From: Apostichopus japonicus
Taxonomy: Eukaryota; Echinodermata; Holothuroidea; Aspidochirotida; Stichopodidae
Assembly (NCBI RefSeq): GCF_037975245.1
Contig: NC_092562.1
Coordinates: forward strand, 28,039,554-28,103,553
DNA: 64,000 bases
Reading direction: 5' to 3'
This document shows positions 24,561-38,399 of the stretch, in pieces (positions within the stretch are counted from its first letter, which is position 1; every line of letters begins with the position of its first letter). Made by a program: the position numbers and the translations under genes. Under the pieces are notes generated by a model. It was not told the origin of the DNA. It saw nothing but the letters and a program-made list of their open reading frames with translations, and did not search any database.

Positions 24561-26460
24561 ATTTGTTCATGAATATCAGGGTACGTCTATTGTAAAAAAG
24601 TGTGCAAAATACTGTATGTGGAATTCTACTTTCAAGGTTAAATAAATACAGTCTATGCTTTATTGTCACAATAAGCTTCTAGGGTTATGCAGTAAGCTTC
24701 TTTGGTTATGCAGTAGGCTCCTTGGGTTTTGAAGCTACTGTATGTATTTACACAGGACTGTTTGTAGAAGGTACTGTACCCTTACTGTCTCATTGCAAAT
24801 GAGATCTAGTGAAGGTCCATTCCGAAGTTTGAATACTTTCATCTTTAAGAAAGAGAGGCGGGAGGGAGGGAGGAGAGGGTGGAGGAGTGTTGAGTGGTCC
24901 TCTTCATTTTACAGAGTGTCTTCATCGAATCAAATTAGAGAACTTTTGTCACTGTTTTGGAAACACAAGGCTGATTTTTAAATAAAAGTACAAGTATTAT
25001 GGACTAGATACAATTTAACTTCTCTCTAATTACTGTAGAAATTACATGCAGTGTGTCATTATTTTGAAAGCATGGTGGTCTCTTTGTCTATACTGTTTTG
25101 TCCTTTACTCTAAATACCAGGCCTTGACAAATATTTTTAAAAGGACTCGCCATTTGGCGACAATGACTAAAACTCTACTCGCCAAAATGCAAAATTCACT
25201 CCCCACTGTGATTGCTGTTCAAGTCTCCATATAGTACAGATGTACAACATCAAAAGTTTCTATGAACAAAGGTTAGGTGCTTAGGCAGATAAATGGTGCT
25301 ACGTAATTGCACATGTTGGAAAATTATGTTTCTGTGCAGTACGAAATTTAAAAATTTAAATTTAGATAGCTTGCCTTCTGTTATGTCATTAGGGCTCATC
25401 TAGTAATACTGTAGGCATATATATACTACACAGTAGCTACAGTAGGTGTGCACGAGTCCTTAGCCTATACAGTACCTCACTACAACTTTGAACCGCTACT
25501 CGATTAGCGCTACTTCGTACATTTTCCCAATTATTCGTTGGTCTTGTACAGTAGCTGCAGAATGGTGTGAGAAATATCGTTATTACTCCATTACACTGCC
25601 TAAATCAAGACGATCTTTAATGCAATCAAAATCTAAGGTTGAAAGAGCATCTATCTTCCACTGGTGTTGAGTGAAAATCTTTGCAAAAAATCCTAGCAGA
25701 GATAACAGCAAACTTGTTGTATAAACTGTTATATATTTTGCGAATTATGACTGATGGCATATAGGAAATGCCTTTAAAAGATATAATTAAAGAGATGTTT
25801 GGGCATCTTAAGGGTATTGGTATTCTGACATGGAACGTTTGTTAACGAACCCAATGTTATCCTACCGTTGTAAGTGTATGGCACATTGAAGCCTAACCAA
25901 CTCGGCAGTTCCATGAGCCACTTTGTTGTAGAAAATGTTTGACCAAAAGGACAGATAATCCTGTATTGTGGATTTGTTTTCTGATCAACTCAAATGGGGT
26001 CTTGTGTCATTAACTTTTGAATTTTAAGATCTGGAAACTCGGAATAGTTGGTACAGCTTTTTAAAAATTTGTCTATTACAGTAGGCATATGTATTAATTT
26101 AATGCTCTTATATCTAAACTTCATATGGGGAGTAGTCTACTAGGGCCGCTAGTACTATACTGTACTGTGTAGGGGTTGCCTGAGCATATCCAAGCTGTGA
26201 TATCGATGTTCAATAAACTTGTTTAAGTGGTTGAGAAATTAAGATAGGAACACAACATATTTATGAATGCCTTTAAAACACATAATACGTACTTCGTAAG
26301 TTCAAACTGTTCCCTGTAATAAATTGTTATATTAGATTTTAAATGCTTTCGCTTTATATAAATTTGTAAATGCTCCGTGAAGTTTATGAACAATCTCAGC
26401 ATTTGGAAACTTCACGTACATAAACCGCGTACAGATGGCAAAGCATTTTACACAGTTACT
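24561..26460. other. Non-coding stretch, no gene seen
   Basis: AT-rich DNA with many TACTGTA/TACAGTA words and a GA-rich patch at 24848-24890. No exon-like open frame was found. Confidence 0.45.
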
Positions 26461-26464
26461 TCTC

Positions 26465-26750
26465 ATTGGAAAACTGTTGGATATCTTACTGGATCTGCCA
26501 ACATTCTCATATATTTCTAACATTGAACTAGTGTTATAATAAACAATGAAAACCTAAGGCTGTGTACAGTTTTATCTTACTGGATCTGCCAATGATCTCA
26601 TATACATTGAATTAGTGTTATATATAATGAAAAATGAAACCCAAGGCTTTGTACACTTTTATCTTACTGGATCTGCCTATGTTCTCATATATTTCTAACA
26701 TTGAACTAGTGTTATAATGAACAATAGAACCCAAGGCTGTGTACACTTTG
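26465..26750. repeat. Three tandem copies of a 87-91 bp unit
   Basis: TCTTACTGGATCTGCC starts near 26484, 26575 and 26662, each followed by a CTCATATA-TTTCTAACATTG block and GAACTAGTGTTATA. Confidence 0.8.
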
Positions 26751-27307
26751 CACGCTCCTCCAGGTGTCCTATATATACATCCCTTTAAAGCCGACGAGCT
26801 AATTCTGAAATACATTAAAAAGACGGCCGCCAACATTCCTTGCCACTTTTCTGACCATTTTAATTGATCAAAGTTTCTAATCCACTAATGGCAAGTAAAA
26901 CAATGCCACTGTTATTCTTTTGCTGGTTGGCTATTAATTCTGTTAAAATCGAGGGGAAAAAAAGGAAGGTGTGAGGTGCTAGAGATATTTCCTCAATTCA
27001 TAACCCTAAGAGGATAAGCAATAAATTCAAAACTCTTCATCCCCATTAATTTGCTTATCTTTCCTTAGGCCGTAGAATCTGAGATTTCTTAACCATAATT
27101 GGTTTTTTGGCTGTTTATTCATTTAGGTCACGTCGATTGCTAGCGGCATCGTCAAAAAAAATTGGTTTCTACATGTGCATAGCCTTGATCTGAAATCAGC
27201 GCTTTGGAAAACGCGACGTCGTAATTAGAAAAGAAAAAAGGAATAGAAATTGTCTACCAGTAAGTAGAGCTTAACAGTACACTCGCTCAACAAGTGGTGG
27301 TAGCCGG

Positions 27308-27402
27308 TATAAAACAGCGTTTTTGGAAGGTCGTCAGTTTTCGTGTTGATCGAAGGGAAAAAAAAAACTGTGGACAGATCGACAAGAAGACGCCATCTTG
27401 GG
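27308..27402 (+). promoter_or_regulatory. Core promoter and non-coding first exon of an unnamed gene
   Basis: TATAAAA at 27308-27314 and an initiator TCAGTT at 27334-27339, whose A (27336) is 28 bases from the TATA start, the usual spacing. The transcript would run to 27402, where GG|GTAAGG is a strong donor; no ATG lies between. CGCCATCTTG (27391-27400) is the complement of a YY1-type site, often found just inside first exons. The parts fit one another, but no product is known; the next exon may be at 41743. Confidence 0.55.
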
Positions 27403-27643
27403 GTAAGGAATCATTGCTTGTCTTATGTTCCAAAGATCAATACATGAAAGAAAATAAAGATTGACTTCATTTTCATGTTAGTTAAATTACAAGTGTGATG
27501 TTTTGCAGCTCAGGGATTTGATTCCATTATGGAGGCAAATGGAATTTTGAGGTGATATCTCCGGAATCAACAATTATTTATATGTTCCCGAGTGTGTGTA
27601 CACATGTGATGTCTCGGGTGGCTACAGTAAGTTAATATTGAGA

Positions 27644-27764
27644 TATTTACTTTGTTCCTCGCTTACCCGTCTCCTCACAACCTTAGCACCTCAGCACCTC
27701 ATTCTACTGTGTCTAGTATGCCCTGGTAATCTTTTAACACTGTGCACTGCAGTGCACTGTGCAC
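27644..27764 (+). mobile_element. Palindromic MITE, partial copy
   Basis: TTTACTTTGTTCCTCGCTTA, then CCCGTCTCCTCACAACC and TTAGCACCTCAGCACCTC, TGGTAATCTTTTAACACTG. Left arm and middle are present; the right arm is absent. Confidence 0.7.
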
Positions 27765-27790
27765 AGTTTGGTTGAACTTAATTGACTGTA

Positions 27791-27845
27791 ATTTACTCCT
27801 CAGTTACCTATCTCCTCACAGCTATGGCACCCTCACTCTGCCTTG
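27791..27845 (+). mobile_element. Palindromic MITE, left-arm fragment
   Basis: TTTACTCCTCAGTTACCTAT followed by CTCCTCACAGCTATGGCAC matches the family's left arm, directly after the copy at 27644. Confidence 0.5.
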
Positions 27846-27849
27846 TCAA

Positions 27850-30800
27850 GAGCCAACTATTTACTGAAAGCATGTACATGTACATGCAGAGGAGAAAAGT
27901 TTTAAATCTAAAACATTCCCATCTTTGGTAATGGTACATGGCTTGTTTTATTCTAAACCTGCATCATGTTACAGAATATTTACCAGTTAGAACTGCTCCA
28001 CATAAAGATTGGATGTGTAGTAGTAATTTCCTTAAATATTGAGTAATAAACCCTATTGTACAGACTTAGCTCTTTACTCAGATTTTCATGTTTGTTTTTG
28101 AAGGGTAAATAAAGACGCCAAAATATTTAGAAATCGAGATATCGATCGAGCAACTTCAAAGAGACAATCAGTTCAATCTATTAATCGCTGGCAGATCGTG
28201 AACAACAAAGTCAAACTAAAGCTGAAGGCTGGTAAAGTATTTGAATTGGAAGTTGTTAACAATTGATGTTTAAACAATCACACCAATTAGCTAAGATCCT
28301 GTTACAATGTACTAGGGATCCTTTGTACAATCAGTCATACAAATATTGATTTACCATAGATACATGTATACACAAACCTAATTACCCATTTACCCAATAT
28401 CCTGTTACAGCACTGTACTACCTTAAATACAGTAGAGATGTCCTCAGGAAATATTAAAGTGCCGGGCGGATTGGTGCTGTAGTGTGATCCATGTCCTGGG
28501 GGAGGGTTCTCAGGGGTGGGGGTTCCCCCTCCCCTTTGGAAAAATTATTGCAAATGAAGTACATGCTTAGATGGGATATGGTGCAATCTTTGTCCTACTC
28601 TGGCGATAACATCTGTGCCAAGTATTCACTCAAGTTTTTGATAACATTGGTAACATTTGTTAACTTAATCATCAAAAACAAGTGCGGGCCGGAAATGTTT
28701 AAAATACTGTTTGTGCTGGGCGGCACTCAGAACTGCCAGGCGCAGCCACCCAGCGTGAGCACATCCGTGTACACTAGGTGACTGATTGATCAATACAAAT
28801 GTTTTGATTGACCATACTGTAGCTATACATACACTAACTATGTACATACATTTATGGCACAGGTAATTGTGCAGATTTAATGGATTACTCCGAAACAGTC
28901 TTTATGATATATGCACAGCAAACTGTACAAAGGTTGATTGCTAGCCAATAGCATTTTGCGAGAAAAGAATTGCCATGGTATATGCCATGAAAGTTTGCTT
29001 GATCATTTTACAAACTGAACAGTAAGTCAATACTATTTGAAGAACTTTATAAGTTACTTATTTACGTATGTGTATCACAGGATACAGATTATTGCATTTG
29101 CAAAATGCTATGCGAAATGGTCAAATAGACAAGTCCAAAGTGTCGGGTTTTACACAGGAAACCATAGTATTTTACTACAGACATAAAGCTCAGAGCCCTC
29201 ACAACTGCTACACAAAATTGGAACGTTATATTATGCTCGGACATACCTTGTACGGTAAAGTGGACAAACTTGCACTGCTTTAACAACCTAACTTTTATAG
29301 CAGCTTTATTGTAAAGACCTTGTATTTTGTCGAGAGGCTTGAGTGAATCAATAACTAAATTGTCACTATTTTGAAACTACAGCCGGTTCATTTTTTTGGA
29401 AACACAAATGTATTTATTATGGGCTATATACAGTAGATAGCTTAGACTCTCAAATTACTGTAGAATTGCACTTTGTTGTTTTGGAAGCACTGTGGTCTCT
29501 TTGTCTATAGATCATACTGTTTTGTCATTTACTTCATACCTACTGTACACCAGACAAGTTTTGTGGAACTTCCCACTTACTAAATCCCCCCCCCCCCCAA
29601 ATAAATATAAAATCCCAACCAAACAAAAGACAAAAGGAAATGTAAACCTGACATTGCTCAAGGTAAATCAGATGACATACATTTTGGTTTATTCTGCTTA
29701 CTTTAATTTTGAATTGTTTAATTAATATTTCATTTTACCTACTTTTCCTCTTTTTTTTTTTGCAATTGGTGTCGAAGGGGGCATAGCAGTATAATTTTCT
29801 AAGCCTCAAAATTGCTCTGTGCATTGTGAGTAGTAAGTTATTCCCTGTTCAAATACCAAAATTTGCATGTAATTACAATTTAGTCTCATTTTGCCTTTAA
29901 TTGGAAAGCCATGCAGTGAATACCATCAAGTTATGATTGTGTTTTTTGTTTTGTTTCTTGTCAGAGACATGACAGTACTACCACATACAAATTCATCTTG
30001 TTTTCATGAGATTGTGTGTGATTTGTGCGATTTGTAAACCTCCATTCGATATTTGGTCGCTAATTCTGACCTTGATGAGATTAGCTCTCCCGCTTCGTTC
30101 TTCCTCACATCTGACAAGAAGGTTTAATAAAAAAAGGGGCTAAGTTTGAAAGCTTTCCCAAGCTAATAATTTACAAGCTTGGTGTCATTTCATAAAATTT
30201 CCACTTTGCCCATGTGTCGAGTTTGCTGTTTTTCCGGAGTGAAATGTGATTACAACGTTAAATGCGCAGAAATGAGCGCGGTGGCTGTTACGGCTGGTAA
30301 GAGTATTGAGTGGCTGTGTAACTTTTTACTGTCAAAGGCATTAGCGGTATCCTACTGTATGCTGTAGAAAGCAAGTTAAATATAGTACAGTACATAAATT
30401 AAATTGATGTAAATATCTAGGAAAAGCAAGGTAACTTGTAGTTGTAGGCCTTTTTTTGAAATCAGTGTAAAAATTAAAGGTAGTCATAACATAAAGGCTT
30501 TGTGAATACATATTGTATACGTAGAGTGAATTAATACAGTAATGTACCAGAAATGTGGTAAAATTTTGTTTTGCTGCATGTATCAAAGGTGGTTGTGACT
30601 TTGTGAAATTATTGTAAGGACGTAAAGCATGCAGGCCGACAGTGAAAACTGCGTAGTGTACAGGTGTGTGATGATGTTAATATAAATTTCCCATTTATAC
30701 TGTACTTCCCATACAGTGGCAGTGCACAGCTTAACTCTATCCATCTGTATTAACTGGTAAAGGTCAGAAACAGATAGTATAGATTATGATACATAATTTC

Positions 30801-32680
30801 AGTGACACACAGTATGCTAGGTTGTAAAGTAGACTAGTGAGCATCAAAATTGTTGCCTTTCCTGCCCTCCTTCATGCCATCTGTACCCCTCCTTCTCCTC
30901 CCCCCCCACCCCTCATGCCCTCTCCATGTTCCTGAGCTTTCTTTTCATCCTCAATCTTCATCTCATCACTTTCACCCATCTCCCTCAATGCATTTTCTGC
31001 ATCCTTTCTGTTAATTTCCATCTCTTTGTTTTCCACACTGCCTCTCACTCACATTGATCTCACCGTTCCTGCCTAAATACAGTACACATATATCTTGTCT
31101 CCATATCTATGCAATTCCTCACCCATTTATGTGCCACTTACAATACAAACAATATCATAGAAGCTGTACAAATATTGTAACTTGCAGAATGGCTTCTTGG
31201 CAGTACAATATACATATATATATTGATGGCAATCCTCTTTGAAGTTTGGTCATTGTAGATCTCATTTAGTTCTTACTGTTTATCATCTTCCCGTTTCTTT
31301 TCTCGGCTCTGTGAAGTGTCTACTTGTGGTCTGTAGTCCCATCTGCGATAAAAACCCTCACTCAGACCGTGCTAGATTCAAACTAATCTATTCACTATTG
31401 AGCATTTGACGAGATAACTCCCAGAGGTAATCATAGATTGACGGTATCTCTAGGATTAGAAATGAGAAAGGTGTCATCACCACTGACTAACCACTGGAAA
31501 ATTGATTGAAACAATTACAGACTTGAAGTACTTTATCACAGAAGCAATTAGGCAAGAACCAATTGAGGGCCTTCTTTGTTTCACTGAAAGAAAAACAAAA
31601 GGACGACAAAACATAGAATGATTGAAATGAGAAAGAAACAGTTTCTTTTATGATCATTGCATCCAATTTATGTCTTAAATCAAAGCCTCTACTTTATATC
31701 TTCCCTGAGTACCGCTGGAGGAAGCAGGAGACATTGACGAAATTTTGATGAGTTCTGACTGACTGCCTCATTCCATCATGAGTTGTATTTATGATTTATT
31801 ATTGTTGCAAAACTCCAAATCTTCCCTAGAGAGATTCCTGACGTTTGTTGAAAAATGGCCCCAAAGATCAAACCTGTCTGTCTGTTTTCATGACTTTATG
31901 TAGCATTTAAATGATAGTGCTATTATGCATGTCACATCAAAATCACATGAACAACAATCTCCCTGCCTCTTCCTCCCCCTCCCCCAAAAACGAACAGAGG
32001 AAACAGGGTACTTACAGTAATATCAGGAAGTACTGCAAGAAGTATATTGAGATCATAGGAACCAGGATGGATACCAAGAAAGTACCGCAGATTCAAAAAG
32101 ATTGAAGTCAATTATAGAAAATCACTTCCGGACACTTGGGGAGGGGGGGGGACGGGGAGCGGTAGAATGTGGAGGGTTATTATCTGTGGTGACTGGTCCC
32201 TACTAACTTGTGCATTCACACTAGATCTCAAGCAGGGGATCTGATCCAGATCTGATCCTCCACTCGAGATCAACTTCCTCTAGAGTGAACTCTCACTCTC
32301 AGGTAGCACATTTTATGATCCTCCTTTCAATGAGATGAGATCAGGAGCTCTAGATCAAAATAAAAAAAAGTGTAAAATCTTGGTGGATCACTTTGGCCCA
32401 AGATCACAATGATATGATGATATACTGTATGATGTCACGTCCTGGTTATTGCCAGGGAGTAGAGCCTTGCTGGATACAAGGGTGCATGTTACTATGTCAA
32501 CATCAACATGACTTGCTGTGTTCTGTGTAACTTCCTGCTTGTTGATTGGTCGCTTGCAGGCTGACCCAATGTGAAAGTATTTGTGAGAAAGTGGAGTGAA
32601 GTATTGGTGGTATTGGAACTACACTACTGTATGAAGATCGGAGGAGCAAACTTGTGTGTAAGCACTTTTAGGGTGTTCAG
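27850..32680. other. Non-coding stretch, possibly intronic
   Basis: AT-rich sequence with no convincing exon. If 27336-27402 is a first exon this lies in its intron. It includes C-runs (29587-29598, 30900-30907) and a CT-rich patch at 30880-31050. Confidence 0.4.
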
Positions 32681-32718
32681 TATTAAACAGTCTACCACTC
32701 CACTGTAGACACAGCACA

Positions 32719-32930
32719 GCGAGAGTGCTAATGTTGCATTAACGAGGAGACAGGTAAGCCAGGTAGGGAAGTCAATTATTCACTTTAACATGGTCTGTTA
32801 AGACAGCAATTAGGTTAAAGTTGTCATTAAATTGTAAAGCTCAATTGCCCTTCGTCCTCATCTACATTACCTGTCCCCTCATAACCATAGCACTCTATCA
32901 TCTAAATGCATCTAGAGACCTTGTTGTGGC
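32719..32930. mobile_element. Palindromic MITE, split arms
   Basis: A right-arm piece (GAGAGTGCTAATG...GAGGAGACAGGTAAGC, 32721-32760) and, 80 bases on, a left-arm piece (CATTACCTGTCCCCTCATAA...TAGCACTCTATC, 32861-32905). These could be one rearranged copy or two fragments. Confidence 0.5.
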
Positions 32931-34959
32931 ACTGACCTACTGCACAGAGTTACTGGCCACGTTGGTCTTTACCCTAGTTCTCTTCACCGGGCTACCAACC
33001 CAACTGTGTAAGTTCAGATTTGTGCAGAGTTTTACCAATCCTCATGGCTCTTGTTCATTGACCGTAAATCATCCAAATTTCAAGTACATGGTTCTGAAGT
33101 CAGAAATGGACTTGGTGTACATTTAACATCTATTTACATGCATATAAAATGTATCAATTGCTCAGTATGCATGCTACAACATTCATACTGTACACATGTA
33201 CAGTATGTGTTAACATCAATTGGTTTACTACTTTCCAAAAATGAAGAGAATATCTCTTTATCTCTTATTTACCTCTTCTACTTTTTCCTTATCCTTCTCC
33301 ACCCCCTCCCCCCACTCCCCACCCCTTCTCGTCCCTCCTCATAACACTATTCCTTCTGTTACTGTAGTATTTTCAAAGTGTGGTATAATACAGTGCTCAG
33401 TATTTTAGTTGACAGGGGTTTTCCTGCAAACTATTCAAAACTACATCACAAAACTTGACAGGGCTGCAATCTGCACACCGACTACACTATAGTTACATAG
33501 ATGCATCTACGATGCTGCGTTCATCCTTGCACATGATGTACGATAAGAATAGCTGTTTGTCTTGAGACTTGAATAACTCTATACATTAACACATGTTACA
33601 TGAAACTCTTTTGCCATAATTCTGTCAAGTCAACAGTTTCCAAGTTATAAACCCACACTGTTTTCTTGGCTGCTTTTATGTAAACTAGCTTGTGTATTTA
33701 AACTCACACGCAGGATGGGTCGGTAGCTGAGAGTGATTCTGCTGAGAGTGATTCTGTTTTGTGACGAGAACCACCTGCTACTCATTATGCACTGATATCA
33801 TATCAGACCGCCCTGAGAGGTCCCAGCACTTACAGCGATAATATCCGCTAGCGTGGAAGGCTCAATTGTCTTTGTGTACTTAAACATTGATACACAAAAT
33901 GGAATATAGTGTTACAGCATAGAACTTTCTTTGTGTGAGATGATGAAGACAAAACATTTTGTAGAGATGAATAAATAATCAAACAGTTTTCGCGGTGTAT
34001 TTTTTTTAAAATTATTGCAAGTGGCAAAATATTTGCAGTTTTGCATGCTGTGAATGAAATGTCATGGTATAATTCAGGAGATAAATAGCCAGATTGAATT
34101 CTATGACTGTTATAAATACAGAATTTAAAAAACTAACAGAGACTGCATATTTCTCTTCCAATAGTTAATAATGATCGCTCTCCAGATTAGAATTTTGATG
34201 AGGTGTGGTGACAAATACCATACATACCGCACTGTAGTATGTAGTAAAAGTCCTTTGTCTGTTTCCACTTCAATTAGCCTCACACCTCTGTTCTATCGAC
34301 ATAAAAGTTGTTGCCATGATAACTGTATGCTAAAATGACCACAAATTTTCAAAATCCTAAATTCTTTTTTGAAAAGTAGATCGGGCTGTTAAACATTTTT
34401 GGAAGCATTTAACAAAAGAATTTCTTTTGGCATTTATGGTTTTCCATAAATTTTGTGATAATCTTTGTAATCCTGAGTTGTGAAGTTTCATATTTAACAG
34501 GACAGGGCAGTCTGCACTTGGTAAGTTACTATTTAGATCATAAAAGTGCAGTTATGCCCCCCCCCCCTTCCCACCTCCTCCCCAAAAAGGGGAAAAATTT
34601 GTATGGTATTATTTCAATTGATAAAATCTTTTAAAAGACTTTCAAGGGTTTCTGACCCTTCAATTTTTTGGAGGAGGCCTATGGGGGTAGGTGTGAGGGG
34701 ACTTAAAATTTAAGTTTTAACATGAGTGGCCATCTAGGACTGTCTAGTACAGTATATTAGGAGGCGATACTGATGGTGACTTCTATAGGTAGGTATGTAC
34801 ATGTATGTATGTGGGTTGATCTACATTGGTGACCATAAAGAAATTAACGATAATGAAAACAATAATGAATAATGAAAGCAACAGACCAAATTTGTGGGAT
34901 GCAACCTTTCCATACCCTACTGTCCTTCAAAAAATGAGGAAGTTGGTAAAATAATTGTA

Positions 34960-35042
34960 TGATTTGCTTCCCTCATACAGGTCTGTCTCCTCACAACAAA
35001 TGCACTTTTGTGTCTAATTTAAAACACAGCCTGGTAACCTTT
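34960..35042 (+). mobile_element. Palindromic MITE, partial copy
   Basis: TTGCTTCCCTCATACAGGTC, TGTCTCCTCACAACAAATGC and GCCTGGTAACCTTT follow the family's left half. Confidence 0.5.
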
Positions 35043-35149
35043 ATTGTAAATAGCATAGTATATGCTCTCTCAGTGATCGGACCATTCCAGTCTACCACCC
35101 CTTCTTGCATTCTTAACCACCGAAGGTGCCTTGAGCACAGGAAGAGAGT

Positions 35150-35393
35150 AGAAAAACTCTATTCTCAAAAAATCCTACCATTTGGTAATTAAACGTCGGA
35201 GCCTTCGAGAAGAAGGTTGAGGAACTCGGTTAAATACTGTAACAACATCCTGTACACGTACGTACAATCTCTGTACTTGTTCACTTGATTGGGATTGACT
35301 TGTTTTGTTAAGCACCTAGAGCAGCTCTACTTCTTGGCTCTGATTTGGCGCTATTTATATAAATCCACTGTATTATTATTATTATTATTACTA
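35150..35393 (+). mobile_element. LINE-like 3' end with (ATT)n tail
   Basis: TTGGCGCTATTTATATAAAT followed by (ATT)n at 35371-35391 is the typical 3' terminus of CR1/L2-type non-LTR elements or SINEs that share their tail. No coding part is retained. Confidence 0.55.
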
Positions 35394-35399
35394 CTGTTA

Positions 35400-38050
35400 C
35401 AATACATTAGGTGTGACTATCTTTGTTGGAATGATGTGCAGTGATGCAATTAACCCACTTTACTCTGAAGGAATAACTTTAAAGAGGTTCTCAGAAGAAT
35501 GAAGTACCTTTCCTCTAAGTGACGAGAAAGTTGCACGTAGCTGGGTGTTTAGGCATTCAATATGGTCTGGGAAAAAGACATTCGGGTAAGGTTGACCTCA
35601 CTCACAGACACAGTACTATACATCCTCTCATGCCTTCTCCTGCCTCCCATGGCAATTAAAATAAAGATACGGGAAAACATTGAAATAAAAATGTAATGAT
35701 ATCTTTTTCCTCAATCTTGTAACTGTACAGTAATCTTCACCAAGGTGAACCTTTCAGCATATAGAGCTATATAAAGCAAACTTGGATCCATAGATGTTCA
35801 GGTTGCTCTCTTTCTTTGGAATAAGGTTAGTCTCTGTTTGAAAAACAAAAAGAACACATTCTGGATCTTATTGGATCATTTTAAAATGATTTGCAATAAT
35901 TTTTTGCCCTTTTGCTGACATATTTTGTTGTTGTTAATACAGTAGATGACTTTTGGAATGTTGATTTTGTAGACTGTTAAAGAAACACTGCTATGACAGT
36001 CCAGAAACTCCAGATTGTATTTATAGAACAGTTTTGAGTTTAAACAGCTGATGTTGATCAATTAGAGTGACTGGACTATTAAGTCTAATTACTTAATACT
36101 ACGGTCATTAGGTCAGTTTCCTCAGATGCCACACAGAGTAGCTCAATGGGAAAACAAGACTATTATGGCCTCAAATCACAGTTTACAATTTGTTACATTT
36201 TTTTCAACCTTGGGCATATGGTATAGTATATCAAGAGGATGCTCTGTTGTTTAAATATGAAGTTAAAAGGAGATATTAAAATTTCAATTTTTTTTCTTGG
36301 ACTGTATACCTGTAACATCAATATGAAGACTAAACTGTAATTAAAAGAAACCTTTCAGATAATACAGTAAATTGGATATATAGGGAAATAGGATGTTTGT
36401 ACGTACTGGAATCCTTCTACTGGAATCCATTTGGATGTTCCCAACTGCATTATACTGTTCCGTGTTATATATTACAAAAAAATAGACAAAGAAACAACTA
36501 CTGTATAGACTCAAAAAAAGGTTTTTTAATGCATTTGTGCAGATCTTTTACTTACATTCCCAATTCTCATTAATCATTTTTGGATATATGCATGTGCCAG
36601 TTTATGAGACTATAGTATAGTCGTCTGCCATCAAGATTGATAAAATTAATGAATTATTTACAGAGTGCCACATGGTCTTTGGACCGTTTCTCATCTCTCA
36701 GGAATATTGAAGAGAGTAAACGTGTGTTTGGTCCAAGGTTTAGCGTCAAGCTAACTGCAGGAAGAAAGTCATTTAATAAAATATGGGATCTTCCTCATAC
36801 ATTTTCCGGTTTCTGTATATAGATTCTGTGGTATCAAATATCCATTAAAATATCGAATTATATTTTATTGTAAATGCCAGCGGGAAAGTTTTTGTATTCC
36901 TTTTTGCTTATAAATACATGTCTTTCCTGGACGGTTGGATTTTGTTCCGCTGAATGGTAGAAGTAAAACAGTTGAATTTTCAAGGAGGTTCGGCCGTTCG
37001 GGTGAGTGACGACTACTGTGGTCGTGGCCTTTTGTATCATATTATTTTCATATGGGATAATTTATTTTGTACTGCACGAGACTGCACAAAAACTGTGATG
37101 ATGCAGAGATTCACTGCGTTGTCGTGACACAAATTTTAGGATCCAAGATTTCTGGCTTGAAATACAGATTTTTTTAATTTTTTGTGTGTTTTGAACCCTA
37201 TCGCTGATAGTAAACAAGCTATCATTAAATATCAAAGATCCGTTCCTTTAATCCACAAAAACCATGCCAGGAATAGAAATGAATAACTTTTTAGTATATC
37301 TCCTTATAGTACAACTAACCATTAAATACTTTGTTCAATGTCTCGTTGACATCAGGTAGATTGTAGTTGAACTACTGCGTCATCGGTGCCCTAGTTGGGA
37401 GGAGTTATAGACCCGTGCTACAAAATTTGCCATTCAGAGTAAAAGCCTGTGAACATTGAAAATTTGAAAGTGAGTTACAACCATTTATTTGAATTTCTAG
37501 CATGGGCAAATTTCCTGCACTTTAAAGAATCAGTTGTTTAACTTGTTTTCTCTCTGTTATTTTAGTCATGCTATATTACACACTATAACTCAACTGGACA
37601 CTAATTCTGATCTTAATTGTTACAACCTCGGTCATTGGTATTTATTGAATACTACAGAAAAAAGAGAACGCTATAAAGAATACTGTTAAAAGGTGTCCGA
37701 TTGATTAATCAATATTGTAAGCCCATTGTTTAATGGTGAGCCCAATAGACCAGCCTGGGTACAGTGTAATTGAAACAGGAGCAAACAACCATTTGTGAAA
37801 CACTCCTTTCCCGTGCTGCCATGCCCTCCCGTCATTAGACTATTTTGGTGCTTGACGAATATTTTTTAATGAGCCCTACAGGTATCTGCAGGATGATTTC
37901 CAGAATCTGGACTTTGGATCTATAAAATTGGGAATCTGACTTGCTTCTCATGTTTTTGGCTGTTTGTCATTGATGATACTTATTTATGCTTAGTGTACCA
38001 AACAACTGAAAGTGAAACAGTATGTGAATTGCCATGCACAGATGAATGAT
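35400..38050. other. Non-coding stretch, no gene seen
   Basis: AT-rich sequence without clear exons on either strand. Confidence 0.4.
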
Positions 38051-38056
38051 TGAGTT

Positions 38057-38385
38057 TTGCAGTTTTGCAGAGGGAGAGAGAAGGGTGAGAGGGGAGGGGG
38101 AGAAGAGGGGAGGGGGAAGATGGGAGGGGGAAGAGGGGAGGGGGAAGAGGGGAGGGGAGAAGAGGGGAGGGTAGAAGAGGGGAGGGGGAGAAGAGGGGAG
38201 GGGGAGAAGAGGGGAGGGGGAGAAGAGGGGAGGGGAGAAGAGAGGAGGGGGAGAAGAGGGGAGGGGAGAAGAGGGGAGGGGGAGAAGAGGGGAGGGGAGA
38301 AGAGGGGAGGGAGAGAATAGGGGAGGGGGAGAATAGGGGAGGGGGAGAGGGGAGACGAGGGAGGGAGAAGAAGAGGGGGCTAGTC
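38057..38385 (+). repeat. Purine-only GGGGAGGGGGAGAAG minisatellite
   Basis: About 300 bases of GAGGGGAGGGGGAGAAG-like units of 14-18 bp, all purine on the + strand. The 87-codon frame through it is an artefact. Confidence 0.93.
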
Positions 38386-38399
38386 GGACATTGGGAAGG

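Noticed and set aside
38057-38320. 87-codon Gly/Glu/Arg-rich protein
   Set aside because: Low-complexity translation of a purine minisatellite.
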